DNA of 48,744 nt from Spirochaetia bacterium (GTDB lineage Bacteria > Spirochaetota > Leptospiria > Leptospirales > Leptonemataceae): contig JAIOPQ010000024.1 in the NCBI GenBank assembly GCA_021413825.1, positions 1-48,744 of the forward strand, in the 5' to 3' direction. Position numbers and translations under genes: made by a program. The notes under the pieces were generated by a model, which made no database searches, had not been told where the DNA came from, and worked only from the letters and a program-made list of their open reading frames with translations. Below, piece after piece: positions 8,618-17,626 of the stretch (positions are counted from its first letter, which is position 1; each line of letters opens with the position of its first letter).

Positions 8618-9637
8618 CTGATTTCCAACTCTAAAACCATCTATATAACCGGTGGCGATCCAGCAGGGATCAGTCCGGATTTAGTCATTCGCGCATTTGA
8701 TTCAATCGCTTCCGTAGCTGTCTCGCATCCAATCGTCTATATTTCCGGCGCTGGCTCAATCCATTCAAACGCGATCCAGGAACTGGCAAAGGCAAAGGGA
8801 ATTTCGTGTAACGTTGTGTCTGTCCCTGATTCGGGTTCACTGGTTGCAAAGGAATCGCAGACAGAACCTGGCATTCGCATTCAAGAAATCGCTCAAAAAG
8901 AAGCTATAGTTCCAGGAAAGCCCGGGATTGAATCGGGACGCCTGGCTCTTGAGGCTTTGTCTATTGCAAGCGATTTGATTCACGCAAATGGTGCAAAGGG
9001 CCTTGTAACGCTTCCACTTTCCAAACATCATGTTAGCCTGAGCGCGCCTGGATTTCATGGGCATACTGATTTTCTGGCTGATCGATTCAAATGCGATGTT
9101 TTGATGCTGATGCATGGAGAGAAGCTGAGCGTAATACCGTTGACTGTCCACATACCCATCAAGGATGTTCCAGTGTCGCTTAAAGAGGTTCTGGATGATG
9201 CGGCCACGGTTCGCTTGCTTGGACTATTACAGAACTGGTCAGAACTCCGGGGACCCTGGGCCCTCTGCGGACTCAATCCGCATGCAGGGGAAAACGGGCT
9301 TCTTGGATCAGAGGAGCTTGAGTTCATAGCAAATGCAGCCGATCGCTTTAGGAGAGAAGGCATTTCGATTGATGGACCTCTTGCAGCAGATGGTATTTTT
9401 CAAGAATTTCACAGCGGTCATTACAGACTTGTCCTTGCATGCTATCATGACCAGGGCCTCATTCCTTTTAAGGCTCTGGAAGGGCGATCCGGGGTGAATT
9501 GTACGATTGGACTTCCGTTTCCGCGTACCAGCCCGGATCATGGAACTGCATTTGATCTGGCCGGCACGGGTAAGGCCGATCCAACCAGTTTTATCCAGGC
9601 ATTCAAGCTACTGGCAGGGGACGCTCTTTGGATATAA
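8618..9637 (+). CDS. pdxA: 4-hydroxythreonine-4-phosphate dehydrogenase PdxA
   Basis: PdxA oxidises 4-phosphohydroxy-L-threonine for pyridoxal phosphate synthesis. Family motifs cover the whole length: N-terminal GGDPAGISPDL, VTLPLSK, GFHGHTDFLADRF with the first metal-binding His, NPHAGENGLLGSEE, GPLAADGIF, CYHDQGLIPFKAL with the second His, and LPFPRTSPDHGTAFDLAG with the third. The conserved N-terminus begins at about 8633, but no ATG, GTG or TTG is in frame between the stop at 8597 and GTG 8816, and a start at 8816 would remove the glycine-rich motif. CTG 8618 (or ATT 8621), right after the bactofilin stop, is the best candidate start. Confidence 0.85.
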   Translation: MISNSKTIYITGGDPAGISPDLVIRAFDSIASVAVSHPIVYISGAGSIHSNAIQELAKAKGISCNVVSVPDSGSLVAKESQTEPGIRIQEIAQKEAIVPGKPGIESGRLALEALSIASDLIHANGAKGLVTLPLSKHHVSLSAPGFHGHTDFLADRFKCDVLMLMHGEKLSVIPLTVHIPIKDVPVSLKEVLDDAATVRLLGLLQNWSELRGPWALCGLNPHAGENGLLGSEELEFIANAADRFRREGISIDGPLAADGIFQEFHSGHYRLVLACYHDQGLIPFKALEGRSGVNCTIGLPFPRTSPDHGTAFDLAGTGKADPTSFIQAFKLLAGDALWI

Positions 9638-10119
9638 CAGCCATCACACTTCCGCTCTTTGGAATCTGGGGAATCTTTGCATTCCTCGGATTATTTCAGA
9701 AACGAATCGACTGGGTGCTCAGAATTGCATCGATCCTGATTTGCATATTCTACATTGTCTGGTTTCTGCCTGAGATTCGAATTTCACTCTACGCCTACCA
9801 AAATCAATTTCGCACCACGCTTACAGCATTTTTGAAGTCTGGAATGCTATGGCTTGGAACCATGCTACTGGTTTTCTGGCCTGCGGTAATTGCCATTTCA
9901 TTCTATGCAGCGCATGGCACACTGGCGCGCGGGTTGCTTCGAATTTTTATTGTTCTGACTCTTTTTTTCTGGTTGGTGCGATTTACTGCAGATCGAACAG
10001 GAATTTCGCTTGATCCAGTCCTATCGCACGTACCTGAAAGGGTCAATATTCCGGATTTGAAGATCCCGACGAGTCCGAACGTTCCCTGGCCAGCCGATTT
10101 ACCGCAGCGGAATAAATAA
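9628..10119 (+). CDS. Small membrane protein, unknown function
   Basis: 163 residues with four probable membrane segments (about 4-22, 30-48, 74-94 and 103-120), then a polar, proline-rich tail (IPDLKIPTSPNVPWPADLP). The start is TTG 9628, overlapping the end of pdxA by 10 bases, with AGGGGA some 6-11 bases upstream. I recognise no family. Its last 77 bases overlap the 3' end of the convergent transferase gene on the other strand, so either end could be affected by antisense transcription. Confidence 0.6.
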   Translation: MDITAITLPLFGIWGIFAFLGLFQKRIDWVLRIASILICIFYIVWFLPEIRISLYAYQNQFRTTLTAFLKSGMLWLGTMLLVFWPAVIAISFYAAHGTLARGLLRIFIVLTLFFWLVRFTADRTGISLDPVLSHVPERVNIPDLKIPTSPNVPWPADLPQRNK

Positions 10120-11137
10120 AGCCCAGACCCACGATTAACAGGATTGCTGCTGCCGTCAGGCGATCAGACGAAATCGAAACGCACAAGCGCGCAACTGCAA
10201 TTGCAGTTGCCAGGACCATAGCAAAGCCGTAGACGCTCAGAACTTGATACACCGACCAGCCTGAAAGTCTGAGAGTCTGATAGAGATGCTTGCGATGCGG
10301 GGCAAATACGTTCTGTCGTTCTGAAAGACGCCTGAGAATTGTCAGGCCTGCGTCCAGGAGAAATGGGCCAAAGAGTATTATCCCCAGGGTAAAATCCACG
10401 CCATTGGACAATCGCTGCCCATCAAAGCGAATCAAGGGCCCCGGATCTTCATGACCATGCCAGATGAGTGGTAGAAACCCAATTAGAAATCCGCAGAAAT
10501 AACTGCCGGAATCGCCCATAAAAAGCGTGGAGGGTTTGAGATTGCGAATCCAGAACCCTGCCACACCGGTTGCAACACAGATCATAAATCGCCCCATATC
10601 CGGCACGGGACCCATTTGAACCAGTATGAATCCAGCTGCTGCAAAGAACGAAATGGCCTGCAACCCGGCCAGGCCATCCATACCATCCATAAAGTTGAAG
10701 AAGTTAATACAGACCATGACCCAGATCACCTGGAATGCGATTGCTGCCGGTCCCGATAGGATTATGAAATCGAAAATAGCAATCGTTATGGGACCCGCTG
10801 AGTAGGCAAGGCTCGTAGATACAATGACTTGCACGGCCAGGCGTACCAGAGGCGAGAGCTGGAATGCATCGTCGAGCAAACCGAGGGCCAGAAACGCGAT
10901 ACATCCGATTAGTACAGGCAAAACCCAGTGAGCCGGGTGGTTGAACCAGATGAATACAAGGACAATGAGTGCTGGAAGCTGAAACGCAAGGCCGCCGCTG
11001 CGGGGCGTGACCTGCGTGTGCAAGGAACGCGAATTTGGTCGATCGGGCAGTAGTCCAACCCGTGTGAGGATTCCTGATGCAACGAAGCTCGCCACAAAAC
11101 AAAGAAAAGCGATGACCGGAGTAGCAGTTCCAGACAT
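10043..11137 (-). CDS. Undecaprenyl-phosphate sugar-1-phosphate transferase, WecA/MraY family
   Basis: A polytopic inner-membrane enzyme of glycosyltransferase family 4. Members transfer HexNAc-1-phosphate from a UDP-sugar to undecaprenyl phosphate, the first step of lipid-linked glycan (O-antigen, teichoic acid or similar) synthesis. About 10-11 hydrophobic segments are visible. Family motifs are LPDRPNSRSLHTQVTPRSGG, LLDDAF (Asp-Asp pair), NFMDGMDGLAG, FMGDSGSYFCG and HRKHLYQ, the last of the HxxH type of WecA rather than MraY. It overlaps the preceding membrane gene by 77 bases tail to tail and diverges from dapA. The sugar substrate cannot be told from sequence. Confidence 0.88.
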   Translation of the reverse strand: MSGTATPVIAFLCFVASFVASGILTRVGLLPDRPNSRSLHTQVTPRSGGLAFQLPALIVLVFIWFNHPAHWVLPVLIGCIAFLALGLLDDAFQLSPLVRLAVQVIVSTSLAYSAGPITIAIFDFIILSGPAAIAFQVIWVMVCINFFNFMDGMDGLAGLQAISFFAAAGFILVQMGPVPDMGRFMICVATGVAGFWIRNLKPSTLFMGDSGSYFCGFLIGFLPLIWHGHEDPGPLIRFDGQRLSNGVDFTLGIILFGPFLLDAGLTILRRLSERQNVFAPHRKHLYQTLRLSGWSVYQVLSVYGFAMVLATAIAVARLCVSISSDRLTAAAILLIVGLGFIYSAAVNRLARERSDSSGSSNPEY

Positions 11138-11139
11138 AC

Positions 11140-11168
11140 TTGCACAAAAAACTAAAGCCCCTTATATT
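11140..11168 (+). promoter_or_regulatory. Sigma-70-type promoter for the dapA operon
   Basis: TTGCAC (11140-11145), 17-base spacer, TATATT (11163-11168). The predicted transcript would start near 11175, about 25 bases before the dapA ATG, which has GGCAGG just upstream. It is the best promoter match I found in the window. Confidence 0.55.
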
Positions 11169-11200
11169 GAAATACAAATTAGGCTCTAAGGCAGGTTAGA

Positions 11201-12085
11201 ATGCAGTTCAAAGGACTCTACACAGCCATCGTAACGCCTTTCGAAAAGAAAGGCACAGCAATTGATTACGATGCATATGCTAAGCTGGTAGAGCTACAGG
11301 TCCAGGGAGGTGTGGCAGGCATCGTGCCATGCGGGACTACAGGCGAATCTCCTACGCTTAGCCACGAAGAGCACAGCGAACTTATCAAGCGCACGGTTAA
11401 ACTCGTGTCAGGAAGGATTCAGGTGATTGCCGGAACGGGTTCGAACTCTACATCGGAAGCAATCGAACTTACAAAGGCAGCCTGCGCAGATCGCGTAGAC
11501 GCTGTAATGATCGTAAATCCCTACTATAACAAACCCACCCAGGATGGATTATTTGAGCATTTCAAAGCAATCGCATCGGTGTCATCTGTTCCGATAATGG
11601 TGTACAATATCAAGGGTCGAACGGGAGTAAATGTGGAGCCAGAGACCTTTGTGCGCCTCAAGGCGGTTCCGGGAATTGAAGCGATCAAAGAAGCAAGCGG
11701 TGACCTGGGTCAAATGGCACGCATTCAACAAATGGCAGGAGATAGATTCTCAATGCTCAGCGGGGATGATAATCTTACTCCAGCGGTCATGAGCCTCGGT
11801 GGAAATGGAGTCGTTTCAGTTCTTTCCAATCTCTATCCAAAACGGATGTCCAGGATGGTTGCATTCTATCTTGCCGGTAATTTTGCAGAGGGAAATAAGA
11901 TATTCTATTCACTCCTGGATATCATGCAGGCAATTTTTTGGGAAACCAATCCCATTCCAATTAAAGCAGCCGTAGCGCATCGCGGCCTTTGCGCTTCCGA
12001 TCTGCGTCTACCCATGACTTCTATGTCGCCCGGTAGACTTCAAGAATTTCTGCGTCTTCTGGATCAAACTGGAGCCGATGCGTGA
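11201..12085 (+). CDS. dapA: 4-hydroxy-tetrahydrodipicolinate synthase
   Basis: DapA condenses pyruvate with aspartate semialdehyde, the first committed step to diaminopimelate and lysine; it is a cytosolic TIM-barrel tetramer. Seen here are GTTGES at 45-50, the catalytic Tyr135 in [11 protein letters not shown], and Schiff-base Lys163 in [10 protein letters not shown]. The 294-residue length is normal. It starts with ATG behind GGCAGG and is the first gene of dapA-dapB-cdaA-cdaR-acpS, each joined by short overlaps. Confidence 0.96.
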   Translation: MQFKGLYTAIVTPFEKKGTAIDYDAYAKLVELQVQGGVAGIVPCGTTGESPTLSHEEHSELIKRTVKLVSGRIQVIAGTGSNSTSEAIELTKAACADRVDAVMIVNPYYNKPTQDGLFEHFKAIASVSSVPIMVYNIKGRTGVNVEPETFVRLKAVPGIEAIKEASGDLGQMARIQQMAGDRFSMLSGDDNLTPAVMSLGGNGVVSVLSNLYPKRMSRMVAFYLAGNFAEGNKIFYSLLDIMQAIFWETNPIPIKAAVAHRGLCASDLRLPMTSMSPGRLQEFLRLLDQTGADA

Positions 12086-12828
12086 AGGCCACATTCGTAA
12101 TGTCAGGTGCGCGCGGGCGCATGGGGCAGATGATTCTGAGTCTTGCAGGGGGCCCGGAGTACAGCCGTGATATTGAGGCCAGCGGTCAGATCGACCTGGG
12201 CGATGATGCGCTTTCTCAAATTAAGGGTGCGCAGGTGATGATCGATTTTTCAAGCCCGGAAAATTCGATCAAGATGGCAGAGCTATGCGCTGAGAACTCT
12301 GTGGGGTTTATTCTGGGAACAACAGGTCTAACAGCTGAACAGAAATCAAAGATTGAAGCCCAGAAAGCTAGAATTCCTGTATTGATATCGCCTAATATGT
12401 CGTTAGGTGTAAATCTATTGTTCTATCTGACGGAGATGGCAGCCCGGGCGCTTCCAAACGTGGAAGCAGAGATTGTTGAACTACACCATAATCAGAAAGT
12501 AGATGGCCCATCCGGCACAGCGATTCGGCTGAAAGATATTGTGCGCGATGTAACGCGGGTCCCGGAAGAAAAAGTGGTTCACGGTCGCCATGGGCTGGTT
12601 GGAAAACGCACGTCAGGCGAGATTGGAATGCATGCAGTTCGTGGTGGTGATACTCCTGGAGATCACACAGTCTATTTCTTCCTGGAAGGAGAAAGGCTTG
12701 AGATCACTCATCGAGCTCTTTCGCGTTCCGTATTTGCGCACGGAGCACTGCGCGCTGCAATGTTTCTAGCCGGTAAACCTCCCGGGCTATATTCAATGAA
12801 CGATGTCCTGGGGATAGCACATGTTTGA
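12082..12828 (+). CDS. dapB: 4-hydroxy-tetrahydrodipicolinate reductase
   Basis: DapB reduces the DapA product to tetrahydrodipicolinate with NAD(P)H. The nucleotide-binding motif is GARGRMGQ (9-16), followed by DFSSPE (55-60), GTTG, and the catalytic signature [15 protein letters not shown] with His135-His136 and Lys139. At 248 residues it is slightly shorter than the E. coli protein. It starts at GTG in a GTGA overlap with dapA and overlaps cdaA by 8 bases. Substrate then passes to DapD, whose gene lies at 23608-24426. Confidence 0.95.
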   Translation: MKATFVMSGARGRMGQMILSLAGGPEYSRDIEASGQIDLGDDALSQIKGAQVMIDFSSPENSIKMAELCAENSVGFILGTTGLTAEQKSKIEAQKARIPVLISPNMSLGVNLLFYLTEMAARALPNVEAEIVELHHNQKVDGPSGTAIRLKDIVRDVTRVPEEKVVHGRHGLVGKRTSGEIGMHAVRGGDTPGDHTVYFFLEGERLEITHRALSRSVFAHGALRAAMFLAGKPPGLYSMNDVLGIAHV

Positions 12829-13627
12829 TACGATCTGGAATACGATTCGACCATTCATTCGCGTGATCGATGTTGTAATTGTTGCATTCCTATTATACCG
12901 CGCCTACATCTTGCTTTCGCGTACACGTGCCATGCAACTATTGATTGGTTTTGGCGCGATACTGCTTCTCGACGTACTTGCGCGGCGTTTTGGTATGGAG
13001 ACGCTGTCCTGGTTAATTACCAACGTTTCCTCTTACCTCGTGTTTGGTTTGATTGTGCTTCTTCAGCCTGAGCTGCGCCGACTTTTTGCTGAAATAGGTA
13101 AAATGCCAATCTTTCAGTGGGTGAGTCCGCCTGTCATGGTGCCCCTGGATGAAATTATTGCTGCCTGTGCCAGCATGGCGCGCAGTCGCACCGGATCTAT
13201 TCTCGTCCTAATGAAAGAAATTCGGCCGCACGGGATTCTTGAAAATTCTGTGCGCGTGGATGCAATTGTAAGCCGCGAACTTCTGGAAACAATCTTTCAC
13301 AAAGACACACCCCTGCATGATGGGGCTGTGATTCTGGAAGGAAATCGCATTCTTGCGGCTTCCTGCTATCTGCCGCTTTCCAGTTCGCGTTCGCTCAAAA
13401 AAACCCTTGGAGCACGCCATCGCGCAGCCATGGGCATGTCAGAAGAATCCGATGCAGTAATACTTGTGACGTCAGAGGAGTCTGGTAAAATTAGCGTCAT
13501 GCATAACGGCGAAATCCTTACGCCTGTACGCGCCGGGGAACTTAAGTCGCTTCTAAACGACATGCTTGGAAAAACGCCAAGATCACTGACTGAGATTTCA
13601 GAAGAAAAGAAGGCCGTTGAGACTTGA
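12821..13627 (+). CDS. cdaA: Membrane diadenylate cyclase CdaA
   Basis: CdaA makes c-di-AMP from two ATP. Three membrane segments (about 12-32, 38-56 and 66-84) are followed by a cytosolic DAC domain (about 95-245) carrying the catalytic D167-G168-A169 motif (in HDGAVIL) and RHR at 199-201 (in RHRAAMG). Both motifs are intact, so activity is expected. The gene lies between dapB and cdaR with overlaps of 8 and 4 bases. In many bacteria cdaA precedes cdaR; the glmM gene that often follows is absent here and acpS follows instead. c-di-AMP usually controls potassium uptake, osmotic balance and wall stress. Confidence 0.94.
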   Translation: MFDTIWNTIRPFIRVIDVVIVAFLLYRAYILLSRTRAMQLLIGFGAILLLDVLARRFGMETLSWLITNVSSYLVFGLIVLLQPELRRLFAEIGKMPIFQWVSPPVMVPLDEIIAACASMARSRTGSILVLMKEIRPHGILENSVRVDAIVSRELLETIFHKDTPLHDGAVILEGNRILAASCYLPLSSSRSLKKTLGARHRAAMGMSEESDAVILVTSEESGKISVMHNGEILTPVRAGELKSLLNDMLGKTPRSLTEISEEKKAVET

Positions 13628-14625
13628 GCTGGATCAGCCAATTTCTAAAATTGCTGCGCCTGATTGTAGGCGACTGGCCTGTTAAACTCGGAGCGCTTGC
13701 AGTTGCATTCATTCTATTTTTGTACGTTCAGTTCGCGCAAAATATTACGCGGGTTGTCCACATTCGAGTAGCCCCTCCGGAAATTCCCGTGGGCCTTGGA
13801 TTGAGCTCGCGGGTACCATCCTTTCTAGATGTGAAACTGTACGGTCCCTCCGAACTCATGGACATTTCCAAAGCAGAATTCAGAATGAATCTGTTGAATC
13901 AAAGGCCCGTCCGCGGTGAGAATATATATCGTGTAACGTTATCTCCGGAACTACCAGAGGGAATCGAAGCATCCTATTCCCGAGAATTGAAAGTAGTCCT
14001 GGATGAAATTCTGTATCGCGAATTGCCAATCGAACCGGTTCTTGATCCGCGCCGTCCTACTCCAGGTGGAATGAGAATTCGACCTCGAACCGTTTTTTTG
14101 CGCGGACCGTACCAACGCCTTGCAGAGATGGATCGAGTCCTTACAGTTCCTGTAACCGGTGAACATGCAGTGCAGAGTGTGAAAGTGATTCTTGCAGAGT
14201 TCCCGGATTTTATTTCCCTTGCAGATGGACAGCCGAATGAAGTTCAGCTGGATATCTGGGATCGCGAAAGCCGTGGTGGTGAGAAGATTCTTGAAGGTGT
14301 GCCAGTTAAATGCGTCAATCCGATCCAGGGGCTTAAACTTAGAAATCCCCCGATTGTTCGGATTCGGGTTTCAGTTCCGGATGCCAGGCCAGACCAATTC
14401 CGTGCTACGGTGGTTTGCCCAATTTTTCTGGATATGCGCACGCGGACAATTCATCCTTCCTATTTTATTCCTGGGATGAATATTGAAGTGGAAGATATTC
14501 TGGGTAGAGTGGACCGGACCGTGCTCATGGATGGAACTTCAATTCCTACCCTTCAATTTGAAAAGATGGAAAATCCAGTTCCCATTCCAATGCAGCAGGG
14601 ACAACAGGATCATATATTCAGATGA
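13624..14625 (+). CDS. cdaR: YbbR-domain protein, CdaA regulator CdaR
   Basis: 333 residues: one N-terminal membrane segment (about 18-36, LGALAVAFILFLYVQF) and then beta-rich, YbbR-like repeats exposed outside the membrane (for example EIPVGLGLSSRVPSFLDVKLYG and VKVILAEFPDFISLADGQPN). CdaR proteins bind and modulate CdaA. The start is TTG 13624 in a TTGA overlap with cdaA, with AAGAAGG upstream. The function is inferred from domain and position, both consistent. Confidence 0.88.
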   Translation: MSWISQFLKLLRLIVGDWPVKLGALAVAFILFLYVQFAQNITRVVHIRVAPPEIPVGLGLSSRVPSFLDVKLYGPSELMDISKAEFRMNLLNQRPVRGENIYRVTLSPELPEGIEASYSRELKVVLDEILYRELPIEPVLDPRRPTPGGMRIRPRTVFLRGPYQRLAEMDRVLTVPVTGEHAVQSVKVILAEFPDFISLADGQPNEVQLDIWDRESRGGEKILEGVPVKCVNPIQGLKLRNPPIVRIRVSVPDARPDQFRATVVCPIFLDMRTRTIHPSYFIPGMNIEVEDILGRVDRTVLMDGTSIPTLQFEKMENPVPIPMQQGQQDHIFR

Positions 14626-14999
14626 TTGTGGGACTTGGGACAGATGTCGTTGAGAACGACAGAATTGAAGATCTATACAACAAACATGGAAAACGGTTCC
14701 TGGATCGAATCTTCACAGAACAGGAAATTCAATACTCGCTTTCGCGCGCAGATCCAGTCCCGTATCTTTCTTCGCGCTTTGCGGCAAAAGAGGCAGGAAT
14801 CAAGGCTTTGAGCCTGCCACCAGGGACGGCCTTAAACTGGAAGGACATTTGCGTGGAAGGAATCAACTTTGGTGTCAAGACTCTGCTTTTCACGGGGTCA
14901 GCGCGCGAGCGCGCGGATCAATTGGGAGTAAAGCGAATCCATCTTTCCATGAGCCATGCGCGCGATTCTAGCACGGCAGTTGTAATCCTCGAAAGCTAG
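14622..14999 (+). CDS. acpS: Holo-[acyl-carrier-protein] synthase
   Basis: AcpS moves 4'-phosphopantetheine from coenzyme A to the serine of apo-ACP and so activates fatty-acid synthesis. The 125-residue protein has the family motifs: GLGTDVVENDRI at the N-terminus with the Mg-binding Asp, and RFAAKEAGIKAL with the conserved Glu and Lys. It also has LSMSHARDSSTAVVIL at the C-terminus. It overlaps cdaR by ATGA and is the last gene of the dapA operon; ppx on the other strand ends 2 bases beyond. Confidence 0.95.
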   Translation: MIVGLGTDVVENDRIEDLYNKHGKRFLDRIFTEQEIQYSLSRADPVPYLSSRFAAKEAGIKALSLPPGTALNWKDICVEGINFGVKTLLFTGSARERADQLGVKRIHLSMSHARDSSTAVVILES

Positions 15000-15001
15000 T
15001 C

Positions 15002-16543
15002 TTACAATTTTACAAATTCAAGCTGCAATCCAATCAAATCTGAAAGCATACCTGATTTGAGTTTAGCAGCCCAGATGGGAATGCTTAGATCCTGATCTTT
15101 TGATTTAGCAGTCAACCCGACGATGCACGTCTTTCCGGAAACAGAAAGAGAAATCGCCTCTGTCACAGCACCAAGGCGCGTAAGGCCAATGGCTATGCGA
15201 AGTACTGCAGCCATAGCTGTAACCTTCTGCTGCGCCGATTTGCCAATTCCTGCAAACTCCGGATGACTGAACTTGGGCAAACCTTTCCTGTGATAGCGGG
15301 CAACAAGGGCCATGATTTCGATTTCAAGGGGTGTGAAGCCAAGCAGGTCGCTATTTTTGATAATGTAGTAACTGTGTTTGTGATGTGCACCGTGTGAAAT
15401 AGCCATTCCAACGTTATGCAACTTTGCAGAGCATTCGAGCAAAAACCGATCTTCTGGAGCAAACAGGTCTGATTTGATTTTTAGAAGTTCGTCATGTAGC
15501 ATGAGCGCAGTCTCAACCGTTGGCGTGCTGTCTACAACCGGTGAGACCTTCTGGAATGTTTCGCATAGTCGGTCCACGGATGCGCGGCGTATGTCAGGAA
15601 GATTCAGGCCTCGCCATGATTGTCGTTGTAAAGTATCAAAAACAACGCCCTCGCGCAGCGCGTAACGCGAGAACGTCATGCGCTCAATCTCAAGCATCTT
15701 GAAACTTTCCTGTAAAAGAATGGCTCCTCCAACAATGATGTCGGCGCGTTTGTCATCAAGGCCAGGTAACCTGGCACGCTTTTCTATTGTTTCTGCACCC
15801 AGAATATCTTCTACGATTCGATCTAGATCATTTCTGGTAAATACCGGCTCACTGAGGTCTGAAACGCGTTTTTTTAGGCGAATCATTTCCCAGAGAGTTT
15901 CTGCAGTTCCAGAACTTCCAATTGCTATGTCGAATTTCCTGGCCAGAACCTCTTCGCGCACACCGGTTAAACCGATTTGTATAAACTGCCTGCACTCTGC
16001 GATTCGCTTTTCGCTTACGGTGCCCTTTTCAAAGAATCGATCCTTTAGTCTAATTGCTCCCAGCTTGAGTGAGTTTGCAAACTCCGGAACGCCGGCCTTA
16101 CCAATCAAATACTCAGTTGAACCGCCACCAATGTCGATTGTAAGAACTCGCTTATCGTAAACTGGAAGACATTGAAGAATTCCAAGGTAGATTAGCCTTG
16201 CTTCTTCCTTTCCGAGAATGACTTCTACATCAAGGTCGCATTCGCGTTTAACCTGCCTCAAAAACTCAGCACTGTTTTTTGCCTCGCGCACAGCAGAGGT
16301 TGCAACGGCTCGAATCTCTGCGTGCATGGATCTTGAGATTGCAGTAAACCGTTTGAGGGCAACCAGGCCACGCTCCATGGCATCGGGTAGAATCAAATCT
16401 AAGTCGCCTCCGCCGCTGCCGAGGCGAACGGCCTCTTTTTCCGTAGAGAGAATCTCAAAGCGGCCCTGCGAATCTGGCTGCACAACGACCAGGTGGAACG
16501 AATTGGTTCCTAGATCCATGGCGGCGATTGGCTTTTGCGGCAT
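15002..16543 (-). CDS. ppx: Exopolyphosphatase / pppGpp phosphohydrolase (Ppx/GppA family)
   Basis: An ASKHA-fold phosphohydrolase with a C-terminal helical HD-like domain, 513 residues. The N-terminal half has MDLGTNSFHLVVVQ (phosphate 1), VATSAVREAKN, DIGGGSTEYLIG (phosphate 2) and IAIGSSGTAETL. The second half contains VDSTPTVETALMLHDELL, KLHNVGMAISHGAHHKHSYYII and ALVARYHRKGLP, which fits an HD-type fold. Such enzymes remove the terminal phosphate of polyphosphate or of pppGpp; the sequence does not decide between them. It converges on acpS and diverges from the ABC exporter genes. Confidence 0.88.
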   Translation of the reverse strand: MPQKPIAAMDLGTNSFHLVVVQPDSQGRFEILSTEKEAVRLGSGGGDLDLILPDAMERGLVALKRFTAISRSMHAEIRAVATSAVREAKNSAEFLRQVKRECDLDVEVILGKEEARLIYLGILQCLPVYDKRVLTIDIGGGSTEYLIGKAGVPEFANSLKLGAIRLKDRFFEKGTVSEKRIAECRQFIQIGLTGVREEVLARKFDIAIGSSGTAETLWEMIRLKKRVSDLSEPVFTRNDLDRIVEDILGAETIEKRARLPGLDDKRADIIVGGAILLQESFKMLEIERMTFSRYALREGVVFDTLQRQSWRGLNLPDIRRASVDRLCETFQKVSPVVDSTPTVETALMLHDELLKIKSDLFAPEDRFLLECSAKLHNVGMAISHGAHHKHSYYIIKNSDLLGFTPLEIEIMALVARYHRKGLPKFSHPEFAGIGKSAQQKVTAMAAVLRIAIGLTRLGAVTEAISLSVSGKTCIVGLTAKSKDQDLSIPIWAAKLKSGMLSDLIGLQLEFVKL

Positions 16544-16630
16544 GCGAAAGGCTACGCCAGGCCGTATGCCTGTCCACTTTTTACCAGGAATTTTGCTGTG
16601 GTCCAGGGAGCCCAGGCCGGAAACTGCCCT

Positions 16631-17626
16631 GTGATCGAAGTTCAGGAACTCACCAAGAAGTTTACAGTTAGAAAAAGAAAGCCGGGCTTTCTAGGCTCAG
16701 TCGTTTCGCTGTTCTCTCCGTATTCAGAAGAGATGACAGCAGTGGATAAAGTGAATTTTACCATTGGGCGAGGGGACCTGGTTGGATATCTGGGACCTAA
16801 CGGGGCCGGAAAATCCACAACGATCAAAATGCTCACCGGAATTCTGGTTCCTACATCCGGTCGTGTGATGGTGGACGGAGTGGATCCACAGGAAGATAGG
16901 CGAGCGGTTGCAAGAAAGATTGGAGTAGTGTTTGGTCAAAAGACGCAACTGTGGTGGGATCTTCCGGTTGAGGAAAGTTTTGATCTATTGCGGGCTGTTT
17001 ACAAAATTCCGCGACGTGAATATCAACAGCGTCTGGACTTCTTTATTAACCTCTTGCACATGAAGGATTTTCTTTCGCAGCAAACGCGGAAGCTCAGCCT
17101 TGGGCAACGCATGCGTGCAGATCTGGCTGCGTCACTCTTGCATAGGCCACCCATTCTATTTCTGGATGAGCCTACGATTGGTCTGGATATTCTGACGCGC
17201 GATATTGTGCGTAAATTCATCAAAGAAATAAACGAGAAAGAGCAGATAACGATTCTTCTAACTACCCATGATATTCAAGATATTGAATACCTGGCACGCC
17301 GTCTGATCCTGCTGGATCGAGGGCGCGTACATTATGACGGGGGGATTCAAGAATTTGTGCAGCGCTACGCCGCTGAAAAGGTTCTAACAATTCAAGTGGA
17401 TCCTCCTTGCGGAGCAGAGTTCTTCACCTCTCTTGGGTATGAAATCCTCAGCGCTGCTTCAGATAGAAATTTTGAAATTCGCCTGGGTGCGCAGGAAACG
17501 CCTGCATCTCTAATCGAACAACTTACAGAAAAGGGAATTAGAATCGACGAAATCAATATGCGAAAGCGCGATCTGGGTGATACATTAAAGCTAATGTACT
17601 CGAATCAGCAGAACGTGGAGCTATAA
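16631..17626 (+). CDS. ABC transporter ATPase of an ABC-2 type exporter
   Basis: 331 residues from GTG 16631. The frame is open upstream to 16535, but that extension is antisense to ppx and the family N-terminus is IEVQELTKKF, so GTG 16631 is preferred. Motifs are Walker A GPNGAGKST (55-63), signature LSLGQRMRADL, Walker B ILFLDEPTIGLD and H-loop TTHDIQDIE. It is close to the DUF4162/NatA-like exporters, with a C-terminal extension of about 80 residues after the nucleotide-binding domain. It runs directly into two permease genes, so the three encode one transporter with two different membrane subunits. The substrate is unknown. Confidence 0.9.
   Translation: MIEVQELTKKFTVRKRKPGFLGSVVSLFSPYSEEMTAVDKVNFTIGRGDLVGYLGPNGAGKSTTIKMLTGILVPTSGRVMVDGVDPQEDRRAVARKIGVVFGQKTQLWWDLPVEESFDLLRAVYKIPRREYQQRLDFFINLLHMKDFLSQQTRKLSLGQRMRADLAASLLHRPPILFLDEPTIGLDILTRDIVRKFIKEINEKEQITILLTTHDIQDIEYLARRLILLDRGRVHYDGGIQEFVQRYAAEKVLTIQVDPPCGAEFFTSLGYEILSAASDRNFEIRLGAQETPASLIEQLTEKGIRIDEINMRKRDLGDTLKLMYSNQQNVEL

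Noticed and set aside
16535..16630. Upstream extension of the ABC ATPase
   Set aside because: It lies partly antisense to ppx and the family N-terminus starts at IEVQELTKKF.
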